A program made the translations under genes and the position numbers. From the NCBI GenBank assembly GCA_937896295.1, contig CALBME010000135.1:1-12553 (forward strand): a DNA stretch of 12,553 nt, in the 5' to 3' direction. Under the pieces are notes generated by a model, which saw only the letters and a list, made by a program, of their open reading frames with translations, was not told the DNA's origin and did no database searches. This DNA comes from an uncultured Micavibrio sp. GTDB taxonomy: Bacteria > Pseudomonadota > Alphaproteobacteria > Micavibrionales > UBA1664. Below, one piece after another: positions 7,253 to 12,507 of the stretch (within the stretch, counting starts at the first letter, position 1; the number at the start of each line of letters is the position of its first letter).

Positions 7253-7846
7253 ATGCCCCGCACCTTTGCCTATGTCCGTGTGTCCACGACCGGCCAGACG
7301 ACCGAAAACCAGATCCGGGAAATCGAGGCTGCCGGTTTCTCCATCGAACCGCGCCGCATCATCACCGAAACCATCTCCGGCAGCGTCGCCATCACGCAAC
7401 GCAGCGGGTTCATCCGCCTCATGGATAAACTCGAAGCCGGCGACGTGCTGATCGTGACCAAACTCGACCGTCTGGGGCGTGATGCCATCGATGTCAGCAC
7501 AACTGTCGCCAGACTGGAGGAACTCGGTGTCCGCGTTCACTGCCTTGCGCTGGGCGGTGTCGATCTCACCAGTTCCGCTGGAAAAATGACGATGAATGTC
7601 ATCAACGCCGTCGCGCAGTTCGAACGCGACCTCCTGATCGAGCGCACGCAATCCGGTCTCAAACGGGCGAAATCAGAAGGAAAGACCCTTGGCCGCCCGG
7701 CGCGCCTCGATCAAACGCGCAAGCAGGAGGTTCGCGAGGCATTGGCCGGTGGCATCAGCGTCGCGGCCCTCGCCAGGAAATTCCAAACCAGTCGGCAGAC
7801 GATCATGCGCGTCAGAGACGAGAGTTCACGCCCCGTTCGTCCCTAG
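7253..7846 (+). CDS. tnpR: Tn3 resolvase TnpR (serine recombinase)
   Basis: This 197-residue small serine recombinase resolves cointegrates at res and represses both transposon promoters. The N-terminal catalytic domain shows YVRVSTTGQ with nucleophile S11 and R9. The LDRLGRD block carries R73 and R76, and a long dimerisation helix with MNVINAVAQFERDL follows near residue 105-120. The C-terminal helix-turn-helix is at about residues 164-190 (GGISVAALARKFQTSRQTIM). The ATG at 7253 has a GGA-containing ribosome binding site in CGGATCATC. The stop codon TAG (7844-7846) lies inside the right terminal inverted repeat. This fixes the right end of the element against the gene and explains one mismatch between the two ends. 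Confidence 0.96.
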   Translation: MPRTFAYVRVSTTGQTTENQIREIEAAGFSIEPRRIITETISGSVAITQRSGFIRLMDKLEAGDVLIVTKLDRLGRDAIDVSTTVARLEELGVRVHCLALGGVDLTSSAGKMTMNVINAVAQFERDLLIERTQSGLKRAKSEGKTLGRPARLDQTRKQEVREALAGGISVAALARKFQTSRQTIMRVRDESSRPVRP

Positions 7847-7879
7847 CGTATGATTTAGAACAGCTCTTGTTCTGACCCC
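7842..7879 (-). repeat. Right terminal inverted repeat of the Tn3 element (tnpR side)
   Basis: Read on the minus strand, it is identical to the left end for the first 22 bases. It then differs at two adjacent bases, matches AATCATACGCTA, and ends GG instead of AG. The inner part contains the last codon bases and stop of tnpR. Confidence 0.93.
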
Positions 7880-7884
7880 AAGTT
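7880..7884. repeat. Tn3 target-site duplication, right copy (AAGTT)
   Basis: It is an exact copy of the AAGTT at 4050-4054, immediately outside the right terminal inverted repeat. Confidence 0.93.
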
Positions 7885-7885
7885 C

Positions 7886-7950
7886 GGGAAATAGTTCCCT
7901 GTTCGATGCCGCCCGCAGGGCAAATCGAACCTGCCGCAGGCAGATCTGAT
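7886..7950. repeat. GC-rich hairpin repeat, copy B, with flanking stem-loops
   Basis: GGGAA-ATAG-TTCCC (7886-7899) is a small perfect stem-loop. It is followed by the palindromic core at 7901-7929 (TTCGAT with ATCGAA, GCCC with GGGC) and by CTGCC-GCA-GGCAG (7931-7943), ending TCTGAT at 7950. The core is the inverted counterpart of copy A at 3466-3494, with one mismatch. No T-tract follows, so intrinsic termination is not obvious. Confidence 0.6.
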
Positions 7951-7990
7951 GTTCCCCGTCCCGATGCCGTCAGACGAACACGAAGCGCAA

Positions 7991-8049
7991 GGCCATAGCA
8001 CCCGTAGGGGCGAAACGGAGTGGAGCACCTGCGGAGCAGGTTGCTGGCC
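7991..8049. other. Branched-fold element between the transposon and the origin
   Basis: GGCC..AGCA (7991-8000) can pair with TGCTGGCC (8042-8049), enclosing a short CCC-GTA-GGG stem (8001-8009) and a perfect ACCTGC-GGA-GCAGGT stem (8027-8041). This gives a compact three-way-junction-like fold in either strand. No open reading frame here looks real. It might be a non-coding RNA part, a hairpin repeat or a replication-associated structure. There is no promoter evidence, so I give it only as a structural observation. Confidence 0.35.
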
Positions 8050-8164
8050 TGAGCATCGTAGTTAGGCTGTAAGGTAAGGGCGGGTGAATTTTTTGAGCGT
8101 AGCGAACGCCGCATTCTTTGAATGACATAACGTGTTCGGGATTTTTGTGGTGCTCTGAATTCAG

Positions 8165-8202
8165 GTTAAGAAGTTAATAGATTCTAGTTAAGGAGTTAAG
8201 GC
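8165..8202 (+). repeat. GTTAA octamer repeats in the AT-rich part of the origin
   Basis: Four 8-bp units, GTTAAGAA, GTTAATAG, GTTAAGGA and GTTAAGGC, occur as two tandem pairs separated by ATTCTA. They lie about 50 bp upstream of the first iteron, beside an AT-rich stretch (8203-8250). Short tandem AT-rich repeats next to iterons are typical of the DNA-unwinding element of iteron plasmids, so this is the best candidate for strand opening. Confidence 0.55.
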
Positions 8203-8254
8203 CAAATTCACAGGCAAAAAAATGTTATAAATCAACTGTTTACAAAATCCTCCT

Positions 8255-8359
8255 GTTCCTGATAAGCCGTGCTTTTGTTCCTGATAAGCCGTGGGTATGC
8301 GTTCCTGATAAGCCGTGCTTTTGTTCCTGATAAACGACACCTGTTCCTGATAAGCCGTG
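8255..8359 (+). repeat. oriV: Iterons of the replication origin (five direct copies)
   Basis: GTTCCTGATAAGCCGTG occurs exactly at 8255, 8277, 8301 and 8343, with a fifth, degenerate copy at 8323 (GTTCCTGATAAACGACA). The start-to-start spacing is 22, 24, 22 and 20 bp, about two helical turns. This puts the bound initiator molecules on one face of the DNA. These are the expected binding sites of RepA, whose gene ends about 110 bp to the right. The array sits between AT-rich repeats (8165-8250) and DnaA-box-like sites (8371-8391), so 8160-8470 is very probably the vegetative origin. Confidence 0.88.
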
Positions 8360-8370
8360 CCTTGTTGTTT

Positions 8371-8391
8371 TTACCCACAGATTAACCCACA
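8371..8391 (+). promoter_or_regulatory. Two DnaA-box-like sites in the origin
   Basis: TTACCCACA (8371-8379) differs by one base from the consensus box TTATCCACA. TAACCCACA (8383-8391) differs by two. They form a tandem direct repeat 12 bp apart, just after the iterons. The host initiator DnaA could bind here to help RepA open the origin. Confidence 0.55.
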
Positions 8392-8452
8392 GATTTATCA
8401 GTAGAATTTCGTAAATCTTATGTGCTGCGACTCGGTTTGCGCGTGCGGATAT

Positions 8453-8467
8453 CGGCTTATCAGGAAC
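8453..8467 (-). repeat. Inverted iteron next to the repA stop codon
   Basis: CGGCTTATCAGGAAC is the exact reverse complement of the first 15 bases of the iteron. It ends 5 bp before the repA stop (8473-8475). In iteron plasmids, separate inverted copies often serve as autorepression or handcuffing sites near the rep promoter. Here it instead lies at the 3' end of the gene, so a role in handcuffing or in blocking run-through transcription into the origin is more likely. Confidence 0.75.
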
Positions 8468-8472
8468 AGGGT

Positions 8473-9576
8473 TTAGTTATGCTTTTTATGGTGGGTTCGC
8501 ACGAAGCCATAAAAGGCAGCTTCGTAGTCCTTAGGCTGCTGTGCGGCAGGTTTAGTGGCAACCCACTGATCAAACTCACTTTTAAGCGCATACACGTCCC
8601 AACCTGGAAAATCGGAACGGATGCGCGAGATAATCTCGTCTGAAAGCCCTTTCTGAAACAGCGGTAAACCTTGCGTCGAGCGCGTCTCGACTGATTTTGC
8701 TTTCTGAGCGCGCGGCCGCTTTCTCACTGCCTGTTCTGCTGGAAGAGGTATCGTGCCATCATCCATCACCATCCAGAGCACTGGTTCGCCCCGCTCGGAT
8801 GGTTGCAGCTGAAGTCGAATGCCGGGGAGCGCATTCCTGCGGACAATCGCATTGAGCTCGAACTTAAACCTTCGATAGGTCCCTTCAGCGCCTGACTTTT
8901 CAAAGAGTGTCGGAAGCGGAATAGCAAATCCTTCCAGCCCATTGCCTCCCGCATGTTTGCGAGCCACACGGTAGAGCCAACGCTCTCGCCCGCCTTTGAT
9001 GGCGAAATAGGCTGGGTCGATGGAGAGGATCCCACCCTGCTGTAAAACGCCATCACGAAACCACTTAGAGAGGACGATGCTCATCCCTTTGATTTCGTCA
9101 TTCTCATCAACAAAGCCACGCACCTCAGAAATCCAACTGAACGCAGCGGTCTTTTTGCCCTTAGGAGCACGGATATTGGTCTCGATATTCGTCGTTTTAA
9201 GGCGCATCAGCGCCTCTTGAAGGCGTTTATATTGATCCCCCCCGACGTCGCGTTTAATGGCCTTCAAGAGGTCATAGGGATGGAAATGGAGCTCATCCGG
9301 GATATCATTAACTCCCCGGTTGCGAAGGTCTGCAAGGCGCGACGCTGCCCAAATCAGGATGTCCGCATCCCAGATTGTTGCCATCCCGTAGTTCTGGTGT
9401 GGCTCAACCCGTACCCAGACAGCATCATTTTGGTACTCAATCGGCTTCAATCGCTTCGATTTTGAAAGGCTAAAGAATGGCCGTTCCATCGTCTCGCGTT
9501 GATCGCGAAACTTGAAGTCCGTGATGCTGAAAATGAACAGGTCAAGCTGCTCAGGCGATAGGCGTAGTTTCTCCAT
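8473..9576 (-). CDS. repA: Plasmid replication initiator RepA (RPA family)
   Basis: This 367-residue protein resembles the replication initiator protein A family (PF10134). It would bind the iterons and recruit the host replisome. Recognisable blocks are YQNDAVWVRVEPHQNYGMATIWDADILIW (about residues 48-76), ELHFHPYDLLKAI, YKRLQEALMRLKTTNIETNI, and WLYRVARKHAG followed by a winged-helix-like segment up to about residue 250. A basic, low-complexity linker (about 285-310) precedes a C-terminal domain with an FPGWDVYALKSEFDQW motif. The ATG overlaps the RHH gene stop (TAATG), so translation should be coupled to that gene. The ribosome binding site GAGGCGG lies partly in a hairpin (9581-9593). The iterons lie 3' of the gene instead of upstream of it, an arrangement worth noting. 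Confidence 0.92.
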   Translation of the reverse strand: MEKLRLSPEQLDLFIFSITDFKFRDQRETMERPFFSLSKSKRLKPIEYQNDAVWVRVEPHQNYGMATIWDADILIWAASRLADLRNRGVNDIPDELHFHPYDLLKAIKRDVGGDQYKRLQEALMRLKTTNIETNIRAPKGKKTAAFSWISEVRGFVDENDEIKGMSIVLSKWFRDGVLQQGGILSIDPAYFAIKGGRERWLYRVARKHAGGNGLEGFAIPLPTLFEKSGAEGTYRRFKFELNAIVRRNALPGIRLQLQPSERGEPVLWMVMDDGTIPLPAEQAVRKRPRAQKAKSVETRSTQGLPLFQKGLSDEIISRIRSDFPGWDVYALKSEFDQWVATKPAAQQPKDYEAAFYGFVRTHHKKHN

Positions 9577-9890
9577 TACCGCCTCGACGAGGCGACGGGA
9601 ACAATTTCTGGCTTCCCGTACTTGGCAAAAAGGTCATTCAACGCTTCGCCAATGACGCTTTCCATGCTGCGCCCCTGCTCGGCCGCAAACATCTTGAGCT
9701 GGATGCGAACATCCTCCGGGAAAAACGCTGTGATAGGCTTATTCCCGCGTCGTGAGGGCGGAACAGGCTTAGGATTGCCCAATGCCATCTGTGGAGACGG
9801 TTGTTCTTGGCGAACAGGCTCTACCCGCGCGGTGCGGACACTACCTGCGGCATCAGCCAGCGCGGCGAGGCTTGTGCGTTTTGCTTTCAT
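9576..9890 (-). CDS. Ribbon-helix-helix partition/regulatory protein (ParG-like)
   Basis: This 104-residue protein has a flexible, basic and Pro-rich N-terminal tail (1-48). A ribbon-helix-helix domain follows: the strand is KPITAFFPE (about 51-59), then helix 1 (60-73) and helix 2 (75-90). The layout matches ParG, which binds the centromere and autoregulates through its RHH fold and stimulates ParF ATPase with its tail; function here is inferred from that. The start overlaps the end of parA by 38 bp, and the stop overlaps the repA start by one base. A parA-RHH-repA operon is therefore likely. The tandem octamers at 9912-9943 and 10533-10580 are the probable DNA targets. A CopG-like copy-number repressor is the main alternative, and both roles could be combined. 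Confidence 0.85.
   Translation of the reverse strand: MKAKRTSLAALADAAGSVRTARVEPVRQEQPSPQMALGNPKPVPPSRRGNKPITAFFPEDVRIQLKMFAAEQGRSMESVIGEALNDLFAKYGKPEIVPVASSRR
9581..9593 (-). promoter_or_regulatory. Hairpin covering the repA ribosome binding site
   Basis: GCCTC-GAC-GAGGC is a perfect 5-bp stem at the end of the RHH gene. On the mRNA its 3' arm GAGGC is part of the repA Shine-Dalgarno GAGGCGG, about 4 bases before the ATG. Ribosomes finishing the RHH gene would melt it, which would favour coupled translation of repA. Confidence 0.5.
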
Positions 9891-10536
9891 GATTCACATC
9901 TCTAGATAACTTCATGTCAACATGTCTACATATCGACATGTATAAATCTCTAACTTCGGCAGCGGCTCGCCCTGTAGGATCAAACTCAGGAGCAGACATG
10001 CCGCCTGCATAGGCATCTTGGAAGGTAACGCGATCCCCTATAAGGGTCGGCGTAACGACGTATCCCTCCGTTTCAAGCCAAGCCCTGGTTTCATCATGCC
10101 GGGTTCCAAACGGCTTAACCCGCGTCAGAACAACAAGGGCAGGTGGATTACCCGCCCGCTCGATCAGCTCGCGAGTCGCATTCATTGACTTGAGATCAAT
10201 CGCTGACGGCTGCAATGGAACAACCACGAGATCCGATACCTTAGCAGCAGCGAACGCCCCCTCATCTGTGCGGCCACCTGTATCGAGAATGAGGATATCT
10301 ATCCCTTGGGCTCTGGCTACTTCGGCTGCGGCCGATAGCCGGGACGCCTTGGTGTCGAGAACGGGGAGTTCAGTGCCCTCTTGGCGCAATTCGGACCACG
10401 CCACTGCACTCGGCTGAGGATCAAGATCAAGTACCACCACCTTGTAACCCTGCCTAATGCCTTCAGCAGCAATATTCAGTGCTAGGGTCGTTTTCCCTGT
10501 CCCACCCTTTTGGGAGATAAAACTAATTGTCTTCAT
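9853..10536 (-). CDS. parA: ParA/ParF-type partition ATPase
   Basis: This 227-residue Walker-type ATPase drives plasmid segregation by ATP-dependent binding to DNA or assembly. The deviant Walker A box KGGTGKTT is at residues 10-17 with the signature lysine K10. A' is VVVLDLDPQPSA (about 33-44), Walker B is ILILDTGG (81-88), and VVVPLQPSAIDL follows near 105-115. It lacks the N-terminal helix-turn-helix of P1 ParA, so it is of the short type Ib, like ParF of TP228. The ATG at 10534-10536 lies inside the first of six tandem octamers, so binding there would block both transcription start and expression. Its 3' end contains a second octamer array and overlaps the RHH start by 38 bp. Confidence 0.95.
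   Translation of the reverse strand: MKTISFISQKGGTGKTTLALNIAAEGIRQGYKVVVLDLDPQPSAVAWSELRQEGTELPVLDTKASRLSAAAEVARAQGIDILILDTGGRTDEGAFAAAKVSDLVVVPLQPSAIDLKSMNATRELIERAGNPPALVVLTRVKPFGTRHDETRAWLETEGYVVTPTLIGDRVTFQDAYAGGMSAPEFDPTGRAAAEVRDLYMSICRHVDMKLSRDVNHESKTHKPRRAG
9912..9943. promoter_or_regulatory. Four tandem octamers inside the 3' end of parA
   Basis: The units TCATGTCA, ACATGTCT, ACATATCG and ACATGTAT run without gaps in strict 8-bp phase, 22 bp upstream of the RHH gene start. They share the consensus of the array before parA. RHH dimers bind such short tandem boxes (for example MetJ on 8-bp met boxes, omega on heptads). A second centromere or an internal operator for RHH-repA is likely. 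Confidence 0.7.
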
Positions 10537-10580
10537 GTAGACATGCCTGCATATTGATATGTTTTCATGTCATCATGTCT
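10533..10580. promoter_or_regulatory. Six tandem octamers at the parA promoter and start codon
   Basis: In strict 8-bp phase the units are TCATGTAG, ACATGCCT, GCATATTG, ATATGTTT, TCATGTCA and TCATGTCT. The outer units fit [AT]CATGTC[AT] best and the middle ones are degenerate. The array fills most of the 70-bp gap between the relaxase gene end and the parA start and includes the parA ATG. It is the best candidate for the centromere (parS/parC) and autoregulatory operator of the partition genes. Confidence 0.75.
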
Positions 10581-10606
10581 GACTCGGAGAGGGGATGCAA
10601 CAAGGC

Positions 10607-12040
10607 TTATCGCTGCAACCTCGGTGCCTGATCCTTCCTCTGTCGCCTTTCGCGGGTTTCCCTTAGTCGCTGGAATACATTTTCGAGCATCCGTTCATCC
10701 ACCGCCCGTTCAACAGCTCGAACTTGCCGCAACGCATCTGCCTGGCGTTCCGCTTCCTGATGTTGCTCTGCCAATTTGGCGCGCACGGCGCGATAAGCAT
10801 CCAGTCGCTCTTCAAGGGCAGGCCGATGCCGATCAGCAATTTCAGTAAGCGTTTTGGCCCGACCCTCTCGATACCCTGAGACAAAAGTCTTGCGATCATC
10901 GGCATGTCGCTCGCGCATGGCTGCATTTGCTGCATTCTGGGCGCGACGTGTACGGCCGGTGATGTCGATGACGCGGAAGATCCGCGACAAGAGCCTTCCT
11001 TGTTCGCTATGCAAGGATGTTCGCTCCTGTTCGTGGCGTTCCCGCAATTCAGCACGGCCGTCTTTCCACTGCGCCAAGAGCTCACCGCGCGCGCTTTTCG
11101 TCTCAGAGCGCCACATTGAGCGGATCCCCCCAAGGTCAAGTCGCAATGCCCTTTTGGCCTGCCGCTGTTCATGCGTTCGACGCCGGGCTTGCGTGATGAG
11201 TTCTCGCTCCAAACGACGATCCGCAAAAATCTGGTCTTTCAGGAATCGTGCACGCTCCCGTGTCTCAAAATCGGGAGAACGCGCAGCGCGCTCAAGATTG
11301 AGGTCGATGATTTCCGCGTTGCGTTCTTGGCGGGTACGGCCGGCATCGATGTACTCATACGGGGTTGTGTCGCGATAGCGCCGCCACCAACGGTTCTCGG
11401 CGCGGTCTTTCGACACTGGCCGCTGAACGCGTGCTTCAATCTCGGCCGCCCTGGGGCCGATATGAATAGTCGGGTCGCGCTCGATACCCTGGGCTTCAAG
11501 AGTGCGGCGGTCAATCCGCGCATCAATGTCAGCACGTTGAAGGTGCAGATTGGCAAGCACCTCCCAACGCTCGCGGATGTACTCAACGGCGTTGATTGGG
11601 AGACCGGCCTTTTGCCGGTCTCGGGCATTATCGGACCACCGCAGGACACGATGCCCTGTCGTAATGGAACGATCCCGCACCACGATATGTGCGTGGGGAT
11701 TGTGTGCATCATCGCCGGATTGATGAATGGCTGCAAACCAAGGCACCTGATTGCCCGTGATGTCCTGGCAGAATTCACGCAAGAGAGCCGCGCGCTGTGT
11801 TTCTGTCAGCTCACGGGGGAGGGCTATCCGGATCTTGTCCATGATCCGGGCATTCTTACGATCCGATGTCTCGGCCGCGTCCATCCATGCACGGGCAGCA
11901 TTGGGATCGCCGGGCATATGGTCGGCAATGACAACAGGCTTCGCCTCAGGTCGGGCGATATAGCGCAGATGCGCGCCCGCAGTGCCCGCCTGGTGCGTTG
12001 TCTTTCCGACTGATGCGACATTGAGCGAGTAGATCGCCAT
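10607..12040 (-). CDS. mobA: MOBQ-family relaxase (MobA/MobL)
   Basis: This 477-residue protein would nick one strand at oriT and stay bound to the 5' end during conjugative mobilization. The relaxase domain covers about residues 1-225 (MobA/MobL, PF03389). The likely nucleophile is Y27 in HLRYIARPEAK, and the metal-binding histidine motif is HNPHAHIVV (H113, H116, H118). Residues about 240-470 are very rich in Arg/Glu/Gln and predict long coiled helices. There is no primase domain of the RSF1010 type. The ATG at 12038-12040 has a GGAGG site at 12050-12054. A perfect palindrome at 12064-12081 lies just upstream. No coupling protein or mating-pore genes are seen, so transfer would need a helper plasmid. 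Confidence 0.93.
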   Translation of the reverse strand: MAIYSLNVASVGKTTHQAGTAGAHLRYIARPEAKPVVIADHMPGDPNAARAWMDAAETSDRKNARIMDKIRIALPRELTETQRAALLREFCQDITGNQVPWFAAIHQSGDDAHNPHAHIVVRDRSITTGHRVLRWSDNARDRQKAGLPINAVEYIRERWEVLANLHLQRADIDARIDRRTLEAQGIERDPTIHIGPRAAEIEARVQRPVSKDRAENRWWRRYRDTTPYEYIDAGRTRQERNAEIIDLNLERAARSPDFETRERARFLKDQIFADRRLERELITQARRRTHEQRQAKRALRLDLGGIRSMWRSETKSARGELLAQWKDGRAELRERHEQERTSLHSEQGRLLSRIFRVIDITGRTRRAQNAANAAMRERHADDRKTFVSGYREGRAKTLTEIADRHRPALEERLDAYRAVRAKLAEQHQEAERQADALRQVRAVERAVDERMLENVFQRLRETRERRQRKDQAPRLQR

Positions 12041-12063
12041 GCCGTGGAACCTCCGCGCGATGG

Positions 12064-12081
12064 TGTGAACGTCCGTTCACA
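12064..12081. promoter_or_regulatory. Palindromic operator candidate upstream of the relaxase
   Basis: TGTGAACG-TC-CGTTCACA is a perfect 8-bp inverted repeat with a 2-bp spacer, 24 bp upstream of the relaxase ATG and just before its ribosome binding site. The size fits a dimeric repressor site, or self-regulation of the mob promoter. No dedicated regulator gene is visible nearby. Confidence 0.5.
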
Positions 12082-12477
12082 GCCGCCGCGTGCCTAGGTC
12101 ACGGTAAGCGATTGCGATGCCTACTGAGCGGGATTGACGAACGGGAAGCGGTCATGACTCCGCTGTCCTCTGTTCGCCCGTTCGAGCCTGGCGAAGGCGG
12201 CAATCGACACATGCCCTAGCACGGGTCGTAAAGCGCGATTGCCGTCTGTCATAGAGCCTCAATGGCCACATGACAGACCCCAACCGCAAGGATACCCAAG
12301 CGGCGGATGACGGCTCATCCAAGAGCGACAAGCAAGCCCAACCTGGCGCATGAAGGTTTGGCCATAGCGGCCATGAAGCGCATCGACAGCGATGGGTCTC
12401 AATGACCTGAGCTGGCGAACAGGAGGGGGCTGGCCCGCGCCTTGGGGGAACCGCGTTCCACCGAAGAGCAGGCGCAC
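12082..12477. other. Gene-free region between relaxase and oriT nick site with inverted repeats
   Basis: No convincing gene lies here. The minus-strand open frames have unlikely composition (rich in Arg/Cys/Trp/Pro) and no ribosome binding sites. It holds two perfect inverted repeats: GGCAATCG (12199-12206) with CGATTGCC (12236-12243), and GTCTGTCAT (12244-12252) with ATGACAGAC (12270-12278). A short TGGCC-ATAGC-GGCCA stem is at 12359-12373. Such repeats fit binding sites for relaxosome accessory proteins or mob promoters. A 27-codon frame at 12270-12353 on the plus strand is open but unsupported. Confidence 0.4.
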
Positions 12478-12507
12478 GGGTTTGGAACAAACCCAAAAGT
12501 GCGCCCT
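12478..12507 (+). other. oriT: oriT nick region, RSF1010/MOBQ type
   Basis: The perfect stem GGGTTTG-GAA-CAAACCC (12478-12494) is immediately followed by AAAAGTGCGCCCT (12495-12507). This matches the MOBQ layout, where a hairpin is followed by a nick motif of the form TAAGTGCGCCCT in RSF1010. By analogy nicking should occur within GCGCC/CT on this strand. The relaxase gene of the matching family starts about 440 bp away and reads away from the site. Confidence 0.88.

Larger units (their letters stand above)
4055..7879. mobile_element. Complete cargo-free Tn3-family transposon (3825 bp)
   Basis: The element is bounded by 38-bp terminal inverted repeats that match at 35 of 38 positions. It is flanked by the perfect duplication AAGTT. 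Inside are only tnpA (minus strand) and tnpR (plus strand), divergent from a 165-bp res region, which is the Tn3-type arrangement. There are no resistance, metal or other passenger genes. The intact ends, open reading frames and duplication suggest a recent insertion that is still capable of replicative transposition and cointegrate resolution. It inserted between the zinc-ribbon gene and the hairpin element near the replication origin. Confidence 0.95.

Noticed and set aside
7812..8114. Minus-strand open frame of 100 codons spanning the right Tn3 end and the hairpin region
   Set aside because: It crosses the transposon end and tnpR, is made of palindromic repeat sequence, and has no plausible ribosome binding site or domain.
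8255..8359. Regular repeats that could be mistaken for a CRISPR array
   Set aside because: The repeats are 17 bp with spacers of only 3-7 bp and adjoin repA and DnaA-like boxes. This is an iteron array.
11171..12013. Plus-strand open frame of 280 codons opposite the relaxase gene
   Set aside because: The minus strand carries a clear MobA/MobL relaxase. The antisense frame shows no family features.
12270..12353. Plus-strand 27-codon frame starting MTDPNRKDTQ
   Set aside because: Codon use is plausible, but there is no ribosome binding site, the ATG lies inside an inverted repeat arm, and I recognise no homolog.
12152..12496. Minus-strand open frame of 114 codons over the oriT region
   Set aside because: It starts with TTG inside the oriT hairpin, has a composition rich in Arg/Trp/Cys/Pro, and resembles no mob accessory protein that I know.
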